Below are positions 52,523 to 62,360 of a stretch of DNA of 64,000 bases, piece by piece. Numbering within the stretch: the first letter of the stretch is position 1; each line of letters opens with the position of its first letter. Location of the stretch: the NCBI RefSeq assembly GCF_947494755.1, contig NZ_CANLVZ010000006.1, forward strand, positions 186,001 to 250,000. The letters are read 5' to 3'. The notes beneath the pieces were generated by a model. It was not told the origin of the DNA, made no database searches, and saw only the letters and a program-made list of their open reading frames with translations. Source of the stretch: an uncultured Tateyamaria sp. Lineage in GTDB: Bacteria; Pseudomonadota; Alphaproteobacteria; Rhodobacterales; Rhodobacteraceae. A program made the translations under genes and the position numbers.

Positions 52523-53770
52523 TCAATGCGATAAAAGCGCGGCAAAGAAGGCATCTTGCCCGTTATCAAGCTCGGCGGTCCAATCCGGGTCTACCCCGGT
52601 GACCGGAACGGCCATCAGTGTTTGATCATACCACACCGACGGCATCGCGGCCATCGCAGCGCGCGGCAACCCCAGATCGCGCCAGCCTTCAACCTCGCTC
52701 AGCGCGTCATAGCCAAGCGCGCGCACCTCGATGTCGGGGTCGTCCTCAGGGCCGGATACAAGCCAACGATCATCCCACAAGTCCCCGACTTCGCTCACGA
52801 AATCCTTGACCGCGTTCAACTCGCGAAACACCCAAACGATGTCGTTTTCGACCGTGATCTGACAGCCATCCAGCGTCACCGTCTCGGAGGCCCGTACCGC
52901 CGCCAGCGCATGCGCCACAGCTGCACGACGTGGCGCATAGGCGCTGCCGGAGGTCCACCGCACCGCATGGATCAGCAAGCGCCGGCGGATTTCATCCGGC
53001 AGCATCCGAAAACTGCGCAAATCCATGGCCACAACTCCGTGACGAATGGTTGCAGTCTCGCGCGCGGCCAGGAATGTCTGCCAATCCAGCGCCTCGCGGG
53101 CCTGGCTCATGTTGTGGGCCACATCGACAAGCGTATCAGTATGGACCCCAAGCGAGCCCAGCACCGTCAAAGCGTCGCGCACGCGCACCCGTTCGAAATC
53201 GGGGTTTTCGTTGCTCGGGTCTTCGCACCAGCTGAGTTGCGCAGCCGTCAGATACGTGCGCAGGGCCGATCGTTCGATGCGCAGGAACGGGCGCACCCAG
53301 GTCACGCCGTAGCGGACCCGCCGGGGGGCCATCGCGCTTAATCCATCGACCCCGGCCCCGCGCGCAAGGCGCATGATAAATGTTTCGGCCTGATCATCCG
53401 CGGTATGCCCCAGGGCGATATGGGTGACCCCGTTGCCATAGGCCCAATCGGCCATCAACTCATAGCGGGCATCGCGAGCCGTGGATTGCAGGTTGCCTTC
53501 GCCGCTCCACCCTTTCCAGTATTCAACGTGATGAGAGAGGTTCCAGCGCGCGCAAAGGTCCGTGACCAAGGCAACCTCTTCCTTGGCCTCGGGGCGCAGC
53601 CCGTGGTTGACCGTGATCACGCTCAGTTCGGTTCCGGTGCCTTTGACGTGCTCGACCAAAGCCGCCAGCAGCGCGACCGAGTCGCCGCCACCCGACACTG
53701 CAACGCCAAGGCGCTCAGGGGGGCGGCCCGAAAGCTGCTCGGCAATCGCCTCAAGCAGAGGGGCAAGCAT
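52523..53770 (-). CDS. tilS: tRNA(Ile)-lysidine synthase
   Basis: Modifies C34 of the CAU-anticodon tRNA-Ile to lysidine, changing its codon from AUG to AUA. The 415-residue protein has the PP-loop SGGGDSVALL (near residues 26-35) and the segment TAHT-like ALGHTADDQAETFIMRLARGAGVDGLSAMAP (near 117-147), both diagnostic of TilS. The C-terminal part is weakly conserved. It is the third gene after pal-cpoB and lies 3 nt after the cpoB stop, followed by ftsH, an order widely kept. Confidence 0.93.
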   Translation of the reverse strand: MLAPLLEAIAEQLSGRPPERLGVAVSGGGDSVALLAALVEHVKGTGTELSVITVNHGLRPEAKEEVALVTDLCARWNLSHHVEYWKGWSGEGNLQSTARDARYELMADWAYGNGVTHIALGHTADDQAETFIMRLARGAGVDGLSAMAPRRVRYGVTWVRPFLRIERSALRTYLTAAQLSWCEDPSNENPDFERVRVRDALTVLGSLGVHTDTLVDVAHNMSQAREALDWQTFLAARETATIRHGVVAMDLRSFRMLPDEIRRRLLIHAVRWTSGSAYAPRRAAVAHALAAVRASETVTLDGCQITVENDIVWVFRELNAVKDFVSEVGDLWDDRWLVSGPEDDPDIEVRALGYDALSEVEGWRDLGLPRAAMAAMPSVWYDQTLMAVPVTGVDPDWTAELDNGQDAFFAALLSH

Positions 53771-53773
53771 GGA

Positions 53774-54589
53774 TCAACTGCAACCGATATTGCGCATCGC
53801 GTCTTGCGCATCCGCCAGGGAAGGAGACGCGGGAAAGCGTACGCCCACTTCGGCAAGGGTCACACAGGCCTCGGACGTCTGGCCAAGGCGACCCAGGGCC
53901 GCGCCAAGGCGAAACAGTGCCTCCGCTGCGACCGGGCCCTGCTGATCGAGGGTAAAGGCCGACAGGTAGGCGCGCGCGCCCTCGCGCACATCGCCCAGCC
54001 CTTCGAGGGCCTCACCGCGGCGCAACTCGGCCTCTACTGCGAGGGGTCCGCCGGGGTAGGTCTGATTAAAGGTCGCAAACTGATCTGCGGCGGCGCGAAA
54101 GTCACGGGCTGCGAGCGCCTCCTGCGCCCGCTCGAAATCCGCTCGCTCTTGGGTGGCCAGTTGGGTCTCGGGTTGCGGCGTCGGGGTCACAGCCGGAGCC
54201 GTGGGCGCCGCGCCGCCACCCAGTGTCGGCGTGTCGCCAAGGGCGGCCACATCGCACCCCGCCTCGAGTTCGCACAGGCGAAACTCGAGATCGCCAATGC
54301 GGTTGGTGCCGTCATTCACGACCGATCCGATGCGAAATTCCAGCTCTTCGGTCTTGCCCGTGAGGCGCTGCAACTCGGCCTCGATGGTGTTGAGCCGATC
54401 CAAGGGACCGCCTGCAATCACTGCACCGGACGCCCCACCTGTCGTGGACAATTCGCGTTTCAGCTTTTGCACCTCGACAAAGAGGACGGTCAATTCCTGA
54501 CGAATATCGCCAAGGGTCTGGTCCTGCGCGGCCACCGGGCCACACAGACCCAAAGCCATAATCGAGACTACAAAATACCGGATCATCAA
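53774..54589 (-). CDS. cpoB: Tol-Pal coordinating protein CpoB (YbgF)
   Basis: Periplasmic protein that couples Tol-Pal with peptidoglycan synthesis at division. The 271-residue protein has a signal peptide (cleavage after AAQ near residue 22), a short coiled-coil segment (LGDIRQELTVLFVEVQKLKREL and LNTIEAELQRLTGKTEELEFRI), a low-complexity linker and C-terminal tetratricopeptide repeats (ERAQEALAARDFRAAADQFATFNQTYPGGPLAVEAELRRGEALEGLGDVREGARAYLSAF). Start is ATG 54589; the next codon is also ATG. It lies 10 nt after pal. Confidence 0.92.
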   Translation of the reverse strand: MMIRYFVVSIMALGLCGPVAAQDQTLGDIRQELTVLFVEVQKLKRELSTTGGASGAVIAGGPLDRLNTIEAELQRLTGKTEELEFRIGSVVNDGTNRIGDLEFRLCELEAGCDVAALGDTPTLGGGAAPTAPAVTPTPQPETQLATQERADFERAQEALAARDFRAAADQFATFNQTYPGGPLAVEAELRRGEALEGLGDVREGARAYLSAFTLDQQGPVAAEALFRLGAALGRLGQTSEACVTLAEVGVRFPASPSLADAQDAMRNIGCS

Positions 54590-54599
54590 AAACGCCTTC

Positions 54600-55121
54600 T
54601 TAACTTGTCAGACCACCAGCCAGCACCGTGACCGCACGGCGGTTCTTGGCATAGCAGGCTTCGTCCGAGCAAACCTCAATCGGGCGCTCTTTACCATAGC
54701 TGACAACCTGCAAACGGCTGGCTTGCACGCCCTGGCCCACAAGATAGGCACGGGCGGCATCGGCGCGGCGCGCCCCGAGGGCGAGGTTGTATTCGCGGGT
54801 GCCCTGTTCGTCAGCATGGCCTTCGATCACAGCCGTATAATCCGCGTTCTGCAACAGCCAGACGGCTTGTGCGTCAAGGGTGGCGCGGCCTTCGGGGCTG
54901 ATGCTGGATTGATCCACAGCGAACAACACACGGTCGCCCACGGCCTGCTGGAAGTAGGCGGGTGAGGCTGGATCAGACGCGCTGCCCGCGCCCCCTGCTC
55001 CGGCACCGTTGGCAAACGGATCTGCGCCCGCCTCACCGCCATTGCCGAACCGGTCGGGGTTGGTACAGGCCGCAAGACTCAATGCGGCGCACATCATAAC
55101 AATCGAAAATTTCAGTTTCAT
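54600..55121 (-). CDS. pal: Peptidoglycan-associated lipoprotein Pal
   Basis: Outer-membrane lipoprotein that anchors the membrane to peptidoglycan and binds TolB. The 173-residue precursor has a signal peptide with lipobox LAAC (Cys19) and a Gly/Ala-rich linker. The OmpA-like domain follows: VLFAVDQSSISPEGRATLDAQAVWLLQNADYTAVIEGHADEQGTREYNLALGARRADAARAYLVGQGV, with YGKERPI and the closing NRRAVTVL. Its sequence EGHADEQGTREYN is the canonical Pal signature. ATG at 55121 with GAGAGAGG upstream. Confidence 0.96.
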   Translation of the reverse strand: MKLKFSIVMMCAALSLAACTNPDRFGNGGEAGADPFANGAGAGGAGSASDPASPAYFQQAVGDRVLFAVDQSSISPEGRATLDAQAVWLLQNADYTAVIEGHADEQGTREYNLALGARRADAARAYLVGQGVQASRLQVVSYGKERPIEVCSDEACYAKNRRAVTVLAGGLTS

Positions 55122-55203
55122 GGGCTCGGGCCTCTCTCAGGGGTTTGCCATTTCTTGGTCTTTTTCATCTTCTATCACGAAAGCAAGCGCATGAAAACGC
55201 ACG

Positions 55204-56517
55204 CTATCGCTGCAAGGGGCCCCAGCTTGGGTCGGACCCGCCATCCGGGGTGCGCACCGGGCGCAGGTTGCGCCCCGTGATGTCCACCGAGTAAAGCGTG
55301 GAGCGGCCTGTGGCCCCTTGGGTTTCACGCGCAAACATGATCACGCGCCCATTGGGCGACCATGTGGGCCCTTCATCAAGGAACGATGCGGTCAGCAGGC
55401 GCTCTTCGCTGCCATCCGTGCGCATCACCCCGATATGGAACCGGCCCTTGGACTGTTTGGTGAAGGCCACCAGATCGCCACGGGGCGACCACACTGGCGT
55501 GCCATAGCGCCCCTCGCCGAACGAGATGCGGCGCGCCTCACCTCCGCCTGCAGGCATGACATACAGCTGCTGTGTGCCCGAACGATCGCTTTCGAAGACG
55601 ATCTGGCTGCCATCGGGGCTGAAGCTGGGGGCGGTCTCGATGGACGGTGCGCTGGTCAGACGCGTCGCCGCACCGCTGTTGATATCCATCGAGAAGATGT
55701 CGGTATTGCTGCCCTGAGACAGCGAATACACCACCGTTTGCCCGTTCGGGGCAAAGCGGGGCGCAAAGCTCATCGTGCCGGGCTGGCTTTCGAGCACACG
55801 GCGCTGCACGCTGCCCACATCCAGCACGTAGATGCGCGGAAAGCCCGTCTCGTAGCTGGTGTAAAGCACGCGGTCGCCCGTCGCGGAAAAGCGCGGGGCA
55901 AGCACGATAGACTCAGAGCCAGTTAGGTACTGCACATTGGCCCCGTCGTAATCCATGACCGCAAGCCTCTTGCGCCGGTCCGCCTTGGGGCCGGTTTCGC
56001 TGACATATACGACGCGGCTGTCGAAATAGCCCGTTTCGCCCGTGATCCGGCTATAGACGACATCGGCCACCTTGTGCGCAATGCGCCGCCAGCCGTCGGT
56101 GGTGCCTGCAAATTGCAGCCCGTCGCCCAGTTCGGCACCGGAAAACACATCATAAAGGCGGAATTTCACGTTGATCTGGTCGCCGTTCACGCTGACAGCA
56201 CCCGTGACGAGGGCTTGGGCGTTGATAGCCTTCCAGTCGGCATATTGGACCGGCGCGCCAAAGTCGGAGATTTGGCTGATAAAAGCACTGCTTGGCAATT
56301 CGCGGAACAGGCCGGTGCCTGTGAGGTCGGCGGCAATCACGCGGGCCAGTTGCGCGCCCATCTCGGCGCTGCCTTCGGTCTCGGGCACCAGATTGGGCAC
56401 CGCGACCGGCAAGGGTTCGATAACCCCTTCGGTGATTTCAATCCGCAAGGGGCCATCCTGGGCCAGGACGGGGGCGGCGATCAGCGCCGCAAGAAGGCAA
56501 AGCAGTCGAACCATCAT
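55204..56517 (-). CDS. tolB: Tol-Pal system protein TolB
   Basis: Periplasmic beta-propeller protein that links TolA and Pal. The 437-residue precursor has a signal peptide ([20 protein letters not shown]), an N-terminal alpha/beta domain ([21 protein letters not shown]) and six-bladed propeller repeats such as [54 protein letters not shown] and [26 protein letters not shown]. The ATG pair at 56517/56514 overlaps the tolA stop, so translation is coupled. Confidence 0.95.
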   Translation of the reverse strand: MMVRLLCLLAALIAAPVLAQDGPLRIEITEGVIEPLPVAVPNLVPETEGSAEMGAQLARVIAADLTGTGLFRELPSSAFISQISDFGAPVQYADWKAINAQALVTGAVSVNGDQINVKFRLYDVFSGAELGDGLQFAGTTDGWRRIAHKVADVVYSRITGETGYFDSRVVYVSETGPKADRRKRLAVMDYDGANVQYLTGSESIVLAPRFSATGDRVLYTSYETGFPRIYVLDVGSVQRRVLESQPGTMSFAPRFAPNGQTVVYSLSQGSNTDIFSMDINSGAATRLTSAPSIETAPSFSPDGSQIVFESDRSGTQQLYVMPAGGGEARRISFGEGRYGTPVWSPRGDLVAFTKQSKGRFHIGVMRTDGSEERLLTASFLDEGPTWSPNGRVIMFARETQGATGRSTLYSVDITGRNLRPVRTPDGGSDPSWGPLQR

Positions 56518-57599
56518 TTGATACGCATCCTTTCGGGATTGAACGTCATCTCGATTTCTTTCCATTGGCCGTATTTTTCAACCGGCAAATTATACCCATC
56601 GCGGGTGCAGCGAATGATTGCGCGGCGCGCCGCCTCGAAGGCCTGATTGGCGGCCGCAGTTGATCCGCCCGAACTCGACACCAAACGGATCGAGGATGTA
56701 ACGGGCTTTGAGTCCTGTGTCATGTCCACGGCGACAACCACGGTGGTCATGAGCGCCTCGGACGACAAGGACCCCACATTCCAGCACTTCGAGACAGCCA
56801 CGCGCAACGCATCCTTTTCCCCAGCCGACAGGGGCGGGCCTTGGGGCACCTCGTCGTCCCCACCACCCAACGCTTCAGCGAGCGCATCGTTCACTGCGTT
56901 GTCCGTCGGCGTGGGGGTCGGTGCCGGTGCGGGCGTTGGGGCCTCAACGGTTTCTGTGGGTGGGGACGGGCGGCGCGCAGGCGGGCGCGGCGAGGATGTG
57001 GGCGCGCGCGACGGCTCTTCAGCTTCGGTCACGATCTCGGTGGCAGCCTCTTCGGGGGCGGTCGCGTCCTGCTCTTCGGCCACGGTGTCGCCTGCCTCAC
57101 CCTGCACAACCGCCTCTTGTTCGACCTCGTCAGGGGCGGCTTCGGGATCGGGCGGCTGGACAGCCTCTGGGGCCACACGTTCGGACGGGCGCGGCACGGC
57201 GCGCGGTGACACCTCGGGTGCGATCACAGCTTGCTGCTCTGGTTGAGGCTGAACCGGGGGCACATCCGCAATCTCGGGCTCGGGTTCAGGAGCGGGGGGT
57301 TCGGGGACAGTTTCGGGCTCCGGCTCGGGTGCCGGTTCGGGCGGCTCGGTCACCACCACCTCGTCCGGAACTGGTGTTTCGACCGGGTCCGGTTCAACCT
57401 CGGGCTGGACGGGCAAAGCGACCTCGGTCCCGGTTTCAGGCTGCGGCCCTGTAAACAACGCGTCAAACGCATCCGTCGAGATGACGGACACCTCGGTCAC
57501 TTCAAACGGCAAAGGTTCGGATTGGAAGACGCCGCCAAACAGCACCCATCCAATCAGCCCTGCATGTCCGATCCCTGATATGACCTGCCCGGTGTTCAC
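56514..57599 (-). CDS. tolA: Cell envelope protein TolA
   Basis: Inner-membrane anchored protein spanning the periplasm to reach Pal/TolB. The 361-residue protein has one N-terminal membrane segment ([19 protein letters not shown]), then a long low-complexity region rich in Pro, Glu, Val and Ala (about residues 45-230), which replaces the Lys/Ala/Glu helix of enteric TolA. A C-terminal TonB/TolA-like domain follows: [51 protein letters not shown] (near 253-303). It lies between tolR and tolB with a 3-nt gap to tolR. Confidence 0.9.
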   Translation of the reverse strand: MNTGQVISGIGHAGLIGWVLFGGVFQSEPLPFEVTEVSVISTDAFDALFTGPQPETGTEVALPVQPEVEPDPVETPVPDEVVVTEPPEPAPEPEPETVPEPPAPEPEPEIADVPPVQPQPEQQAVIAPEVSPRAVPRPSERVAPEAVQPPDPEAAPDEVEQEAVVQGEAGDTVAEEQDATAPEEAATEIVTEAEEPSRAPTSSPRPPARRPSPPTETVEAPTPAPAPTPTPTDNAVNDALAEALGGGDDEVPQGPPLSAGEKDALRVAVSKCWNVGSLSSEALMTTVVVAVDMTQDSKPVTSSIRLVSSSGGSTAAANQAFEAARRAIIRCTRDGYNLPVEKYGQWKEIEMTFNPERMRIK

Positions 57600-57602
57600 G
57601 AG

Positions 57603-58067
57603 CTACTGGCCTTCACCGTCCAAAGTCGGGCCACCGATGTCGGTCACCAGACCAATGTTGGAAAATCCGCCCGCGTTCAGAGCCCCCATCACTTCCATCA
57701 CCTGCGCATAAGGCACAGCCCCATCCGCGCGCAGAAACACCCGGTCGCTCGAGCGTTCAGCGGCAATGCCACGCAGACGGCCAATCAACTGTTCGGGTGC
57801 CACGGCTGTGGTCTGGATCTGAATCTCGCCACCCGCGGTGACGGTCACGGTCAGCGGCTCCTCCTGATCGGCGGGCAGTGCGCCCGCAGCCGTCTTGGGC
57901 AACTCGACCGGCACACCGACCGTCAGCAAAGGGGCCGCAACCATGAAGATGATCAGCAGCACCAGCATCACGTCAACAAAAGGCGTGACGTTGATTTCGG
58001 CCATGGGCCGGGTCCGGCTGCGGCCCCTGCCCCGACGCCCTTCTTTCTGCACGACACCTGCGCCCAT
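57603..58067 (-). CDS. tolR: Tol-Pal system protein TolR
   Basis: Part of the TolQ-TolR proton-driven motor in the inner membrane. The 154-residue protein has the ExbD/TolR N terminus EINVTPFVDVMLVLLIIFMVAAPLLTVGVPVELPKT (near residues 24-59), where the Asp in PFVDVML is the proton-carrying residue. A periplasmic domain with VFLRADGAVPYAQVMEVMGALNAGGF follows. ATG with few upstream Shine-Dalgarno bases, 2 nt after tolQ. Confidence 0.95.
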   Translation of the reverse strand: MGAGVVQKEGRRGRGRSRTRPMAEINVTPFVDVMLVLLIIFMVAAPLLTVGVPVELPKTAAGALPADQEEPLTVTVTAGGEIQIQTTAVAPEQLIGRLRGIAAERSSDRVFLRADGAVPYAQVMEVMGALNAGGFSNIGLVTDIGGPTLDGEGQ

Positions 58068-58069
58068 GG

Positions 58070-58765
58070 TCAGCTATCCAACTGACGGCTGAGGATGGTG
58101 GCGAACTCGTCCGAAAACGCCTCGTACCCGGCGATGATGCGATCACTGTCCGCACTCAGCTTGTTGTAAAAGATCACGGCCGGGATGGCGGCCAACAGAC
58201 CCAGCCCCGTGGCCAGCAACGCCTCGGCGATGCCGGGGGCGACGACGGCGAGGTTGGTGTTTTGCTGCTCGGCGATCTCGATAAAGGCATTCATGATGCC
58301 GATGACGGTGCCGAACAGGCCGATAAAGGGGGCCGACGACCCGACAGTGGCAAGAACGGTCAACCCGCCTTGCAGGCTTTCGGCCTGTTTGGTGATGGCC
58401 ACATCCATAGAGCGGTCGATGCGGCTGGTGGCCCCCGCAATCAGCGCGCCATCCTCGCGGTGCGAGCGTTGCCATTCGATCATGCCGGAGGCGAACACCT
58501 TTTCAGAGGCCCCGCGCGGTTCCGGGCCAATCTGTTCGAACAGCGCATCCAGCGGCTCACCGGACCAGAACGCACGATCAAAGCGCGCCGCCTCGGATCG
58601 CGCGCGGCGATACATGATCAGTTTTTGAATGATGATGCCCCATGCCCAAAACGATGCAACGATCAACATGATCATCACCAGTTTCACGGTCAGGGTGGCA
58701 CGCGCGAAAAGCGCCCACATCGAGAAATCAACCTCGTGCGCCAACGCCAGGGTGTCTGCTTCCAT
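58070..58765 (-). CDS. tolQ: Tol-Pal system protein TolQ
   Basis: Five-subunit channel protein of the Tol motor, homologous to ExbB/MotA. The 231-residue protein has a first membrane helix (VKLVMIMLIVASFWAWGIIIQKL), a cytoplasmic loop with RARSEAARFDRAFWSGEPLDALFEQIG, and two further helices in LTVLATVGSSAPFIGLFGTVIGIMNAFIEIA and VAPGIAEALLATGLGLLAAIPAVIFYNKL, the latter pair being diagnostic. ATG at 58765 is chosen as it starts the conserved MEADTLALAHEVDFS. Confidence 0.95.
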   Translation of the reverse strand: MEADTLALAHEVDFSMWALFARATLTVKLVMIMLIVASFWAWGIIIQKLIMYRRARSEAARFDRAFWSGEPLDALFEQIGPEPRGASEKVFASGMIEWQRSHREDGALIAGATSRIDRSMDVAITKQAESLQGGLTVLATVGSSAPFIGLFGTVIGIMNAFIEIAEQQNTNLAVVAPGIAEALLATGLGLLAAIPAVIFYNKLSADSDRIIAGYEAFSDEFATILSRQLDS

Positions 58766-58863
58766 CTGCCTGCTCTTTGTTATGGACCATTTTGCGGTCC
58801 TTATTGCGCACAAGCATAGGGGAACGCACCGGGGAAATCCATCACTTCGGCGTCATTTGGGCC

Positions 58864-59256
58864 TTATTTTGTTCGTATTGCGCGGATTTCCGCAGGAAGT
58901 CGGGTGGGTTTTCCGGCTGTTGTCATGCATGCGGCGATGACGTGCGCGCGAAAAATCGTGCGCCCCGCGACCTGCACTTCCTGGTCAAACACCCACCGCA
59001 CGGGGCTGGTGGGCGCATGGGTGGTCACGACTTCAAGCCGGTCCCCAAGGCGTGCAGCCCCCAGATAATCCGCCTCGACCCGGGTAATGACGAAGACCAG
59101 ATCGCGCGCGCGCATCGCGTTCTGATCAACGCCAATCTCTTCGACAATGGTCGAGCGGGCCCGTTCGATGAACTTGAGGTAGTTGGCGTAATAGACCACC
59201 CCGGCCATGTCGGTATCTTCGTAAAACACGGTGATGGGAAAACGATGCGGGGTCAT
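58864..59256 (-). CDS. ybgC: Tol-Pal associated acyl-CoA thioesterase YbgC
   Basis: A 130-residue hot-dog fold thioesterase that hydrolyses short or long acyl-CoA and is linked to the Tol system. It has the catalytic segment VFYEDTDMAGVVYYANYLKFIERARSTI (near residues 10-37), whose YEDTDxxGVVYYxNY is the YbgC hallmark, with the active-site Asp. It lies 98 nt upstream of tolQ on the same strand, its usual position. Confidence 0.94.
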   Translation of the reverse strand: MTPHRFPITVFYEDTDMAGVVYYANYLKFIERARSTIVEEIGVDQNAMRARDLVFVITRVEADYLGAARLGDRLEVVTTHAPTSPVRWVFDQEVQVAGRTIFRAHVIAACMTTAGKPTRLPAEIRAIRTK

Positions 59257-59440
59257 GGCGGGCCTGTTTCGAGGTTTGATCTATGGCCTGCCATAGATCA
59301 CGCCTTGTTGCGCTCTCGCAAGGGCCTGCGCCGCCGCTGCCCCGGTTCCTGCCGATCCATGGTTTTGCCCAAATGGTGCTTTGCGCGGGGCCTCAGCCGC
59401 GCTACCCTTACCGCAAAACAAAATGAGCAGAGATTTCAAG

Positions 59441-60598
59441 ATGACCCTTACACGCAGAACCGCACTGCTTGGCCTTGGCGCGATCAGCCTGTCGGCCTGC
59501 ACCTCACCCCTGTCCGCGCCCGCCCTGGGCACAGAGAGCACACGTTCGACCACGTTGCCTGCCGATCTGCGCCCGGCACCCAACGCCGCCTATGACGCCT
59601 GGGTGGCCAGCTTTCGCAATCGCGCGGCCAGTGCAGGCATTTCGCAAGCGACCCTTGATGCGGGATTTCGCGGCACAGGCTACCTGCCCGGCGTCGTCAA
59701 GCGCGACCGCAACCAGACCGAGTTTACGCGCACGCTTGAGGATTACCTCGCCATCGCCGCCTCGGACGAGCGGGTCAGCAAGGGGCGCGCCGCCTTTGCG
59801 CGCCACCGCGCGACATTGCAGGCGGTCGAGGCCCGCTACGGCGTTCCGGCCAATGTCGTCACCGCCATCTGGGGGCTCGAGAGTTTCTTTGGCGAACGGC
59901 GCGGCAATGTGCCCGTGATCTCTGCCACATCCACACTGGCCTTTGACGGGCGGCGCGGCGCGTTCTTTGAAAAGCAACTGATCGCAGCCCTGAAAATCCT
60001 GCAATCGGGCGACACGACACCTGCCCAACTGGTCGGGTCCTGGGCGGGGGCGATGGGGCATACGCAGTTCATCCCGACCTCCTATCAGGCCTTTGCGGTC
60101 GATTTCACCGGCGACGGGCGGCGCGACATTTGGTCGGACGATCCGGCAGACAGCCTTGCCTCCACCGCCGCCTACCTGCAACGCAACGGCTGGACGCGCG
60201 GGCTGAAATGGGGCGGCGAAGTGGGTCAGGACGCACCGTCAGGGTCGATCATCCAGCCTCAACCGGGTGGGCCACGGTTCTCGGTCACCTCCAACTTCCG
60301 GGTGATCAAACGCTACAACAACTCGGACGCCTACGCGATCGGGGTCGGTCATTTGTCAGACCGGATCGCGGGGGGCGGGCCAATTCGGGGCAGCTTCCCC
60401 CCTGACAAGTTCGGGCTGACCAAAGACGACCGTGTGGCCCTGCAGACACGGCTCAATGCGCGCGGATTCGATGCTGGCAAGCCGGACGGGGTCATCGGAT
60501 CGGGCAGCCGCAGCGCCATCTCGGCCTATCAGACGAGCATCGGACAGCCCGCAACGGGCGATCCCTCCCCCGCGCTGCTGCGCTCGTTGGGCGGCTAG
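59441..60598 (+). CDS. Lytic murein transglycosylase, MltB type, with peptidoglycan-binding domain
   Basis: A 385-residue lipoprotein or Tat-like exported muramidase. The leader LTRRTALLGLGAISLSAC has a twin Arg and lipobox LSAC (Cys near residue 20). The MltB-like catalytic domain (SLT_2) shows VVTAIWGLESFFGERRGNVPVISATSTLAFDGRR, with the catalytic Glu in GLESFFG, and AGAMGHTQFIPTSYQAFAVDFTGDGRRDIW. A C-terminal peptidoglycan-binding repeat follows (VALQTRLNARGFDAGKPDGVIGSGSRSAISAYQTSIG). The ATG at 59441 is chosen because it starts the leader. It is the only plus-strand gene between 50.4 and 63.9 kb. Confidence 0.93.
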   Translation: MTLTRRTALLGLGAISLSACTSPLSAPALGTESTRSTTLPADLRPAPNAAYDAWVASFRNRAASAGISQATLDAGFRGTGYLPGVVKRDRNQTEFTRTLEDYLAIAASDERVSKGRAAFARHRATLQAVEARYGVPANVVTAIWGLESFFGERRGNVPVISATSTLAFDGRRGAFFEKQLIAALKILQSGDTTPAQLVGSWAGAMGHTQFIPTSYQAFAVDFTGDGRRDIWSDDPADSLASTAAYLQRNGWTRGLKWGGEVGQDAPSGSIIQPQPGGPRFSVTSNFRVIKRYNNSDAYAIGVGHLSDRIAGGGPIRGSFPPDKFGLTKDDRVALQTRLNARGFDAGKPDGVIGSGSRSAISAYQTSIGQPATGDPSPALLRSLGG

Positions 60599-60599
60599 A

Positions 60600-61226
60600 T
60601 CAGGATACCTGCCCGACGCGCGCACTCAGGCGCAGCGCATGTGCGGCATCCTGCGCTGCAACCGGCATGGCCGGATCGTAGGCGGCGCGGATCAACGCCG
60701 CGATGTCAGGGCGCAAAACCGTTGTCTCCCCCGCCACCGCCAAAGGGGAGCGGTCGCGAAACGCCATGTCCGACCACAGCAAGAACGACTGCACCACCTG
60801 GCTCAGCGCAAGGGTCTCGGCTGGCACCCGGCTCAGATGTGTATCCATCCGCAAGAACACGAAACACGCCTTGATCGCGCCCGCCTCATCAAAGCGGAAG
60901 ACGCGGTATTGGTTGGCCTCAACCGCCTGCAGGCGCTCCACCAGCGGGCCAAGGTCCGGCATAAGGCGATCCAGATCAGGCACCGCCAGCAGTTCCGCCC
61001 AATCGCTGAAAAAGAACCACATGAAGTTCGAACCCAGTTCCGGGTCCGTCTCGGCGGTGTGGTGGCCTGCCAACTGGCAGACCGCCTCAATCGCACCTTT
61101 GACGACGCTCAACGTCTCGTCCTGCACCCCAAAGACCACCGGAGCCAGCGGCCGACCCCACCGGGCAAACACGTAATCCCCGGACTCGCGGCGAAACAGG
61201 GCCTCGATCTGATCAAGCTCCATCAC
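60600..61226 (-). CDS. Conserved hypothetical protein near ruvB
   Basis: A 208-residue cytoplasmic protein that I do not recognise. It has no signal peptide or membrane segment. Its sequence has tryptophan- and aromatic-rich parts (SNFMWFFFSDWAELLAVPDLDRLMPDLGPLV) and AGAIKACFVFLRMDTHLSRVPAETLALSQVVQSFLLWSDMAF. Start is ATG 61226, followed by a second ATG. It lies 65 nt downstream of ruvB on the same strand, behind a terminator-like element. Its place next to ruvB does not prove a DNA repair role. Confidence 0.75.
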   Translation of the reverse strand: MMELDQIEALFRRESGDYVFARWGRPLAPVVFGVQDETLSVVKGAIEAVCQLAGHHTAETDPELGSNFMWFFFSDWAELLAVPDLDRLMPDLGPLVERLQAVEANQYRVFRFDEAGAIKACFVFLRMDTHLSRVPAETLALSQVVQSFLLWSDMAFRDRSPLAVAGETTVLRPDIAALIRAAYDPAMPVAAQDAAHALRLSARVGQVS

Positions 61227-61244
61227 GTCCCCCTTTCATTGTTC

Positions 61245-61283
61245 CAAAACACTCCGGGGAGCCTGAGGGGCTGGCCCCTCGGT
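61245..61283 (-). terminator. Terminator-like composite element after ruvB
   Basis: On the minus strand GAGGGGC pairs with GCCCCTC over a very short loop, then GGCTCCCCGGAGTGTTTTGG. It starts about 9 nt after the ruvB stop and shares its CTCCCC..GTRTTT tail with the element after the MOSC gene. Confidence 0.55.
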
Positions 61284-61291
61284 CCCGCATG

Positions 61292-62326
61292 TCAGTCAAA
61301 CAAATCGCCCCCGGATTTGGGCGGCTCAAGGCCCAGATGACGCCACGCACGCGACGCCAGCATACGACCGCGCGGCGTGCGCTGGATTAGACCCTGCTGC
61401 AACAGATAGGGCTCGATCACCTCTTCCAGTGCATCGCGACTTTCGCTCAGGGCCGCGCTGAGCGTTTCGACCCCAACAGGGCCACCGCCATAGTGCTCGG
61501 CGATCAACGATAGGTAGCGCCGGTCGGCCCCATCCAGCCCCAAATGATCTACACCCAGACGGGTGAGGGCCGCATCAGCCAGCGCCTGGGTCACACGGCC
61601 ATCGCCCTCGACCACGGCAAAATCCACCACACGGCGCAGCAAACGGCCCGCGATACGGGGCGTGCCACGGGCGCGCCGCGCAATCTCGCGCGCGCCGCCC
61701 TCGTCGGCGGGGGCCCCCAGTTTGCGGGCATTGCGCTCGACAATGGTGAACAACTCATCCTCGGTGTAAAACTGCAACCGCGTCGGAATGCCGAACCGGT
61801 CGCGCAGCGGCGTCGTCAACAGCCCCATCCGCGTGGTCGCACCCACCAACGTAAAGGGCTGTAATTCGATCCGCACTGTGCGGGCCGCCGGGCCCTCGCC
61901 GATCACAAGGTCCAGTTCAAAATCCTCAAGGGCCGGGTAAAGAACCTCTTCGACGACCGGATTCAGGCGGTGGATTTCATCGATGAACAACACATCGCGC
62001 GCCTCGAGGTTGGTCAGGATCGCAGCCAGATCGCCCGCCCTGGCCAGGACCGGGCCAGAGGTCATGCGAAAGTTCACGCCCAACTCCCGCGCCATGATCT
62101 GCGCCAGCGTCGTCTTGCCCAAGCCGGGGGGGCCATGGAACAGGGTGTGATCCATCGCCTCTTCGCGCTGACGAGCCGACTGGATAAAGACACGCAGGTT
62201 TGCGCGGGCCTCGGCCTGCCCGACAAAATCGTCGAGCATTTGAGGACGCAGGGCGCGGTCAAAACCACTCGCATCATCCTCGGGCAAGGGGTCAGGGCGC
62301 AATGTCGGGTCTGAAGCGTCAGTCAT
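61292..62326 (-). CDS. ruvB: Holliday junction branch migration ATPase RuvB
   Basis: Hexameric AAA+ motor of branch migration. The 344-residue protein has Walker [11 protein letters not shown] (near residues 64-73), Walker [26 protein letters not shown] (near 113-137), sensor 1 [19 protein letters not shown] with the arginine finger, and the C-terminal winged helix ending [19 protein letters not shown] at 62326. It follows ruvA after a 62-nt gap that holds a hairpin repeat. Confidence 0.97.
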   Translation of the reverse strand: MTDASDPTLRPDPLPEDDASGFDRALRPQMLDDFVGQAEARANLRVFIQSARQREEAMDHTLFHGPPGLGKTTLAQIMARELGVNFRMTSGPVLARAGDLAAILTNLEARDVLFIDEIHRLNPVVEEVLYPALEDFELDLVIGEGPAARTVRIELQPFTLVGATTRMGLLTTPLRDRFGIPTRLQFYTEDELFTIVERNARKLGAPADEGGAREIARRARGTPRIAGRLLRRVVDFAVVEGDGRVTQALADAALTRLGVDHLGLDGADRRYLSLIAEHYGGGPVGVETLSAALSESRDALEEVIEPYLLQQGLIQRTPRGRMLASRAWRHLGLEPPKSGGDLFD

Positions 62327-62360
62327 GCGTCATCTTTCGTATAGCCTTCGCCGTTCGACA

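Noticed and set aside
56890-57420. Repetitive Pro/Glu/Val/Ala coding stretch
   Set aside because: It looks like a tandem repeat at DNA level but is the normal low-complexity periplasmic region of TolA.
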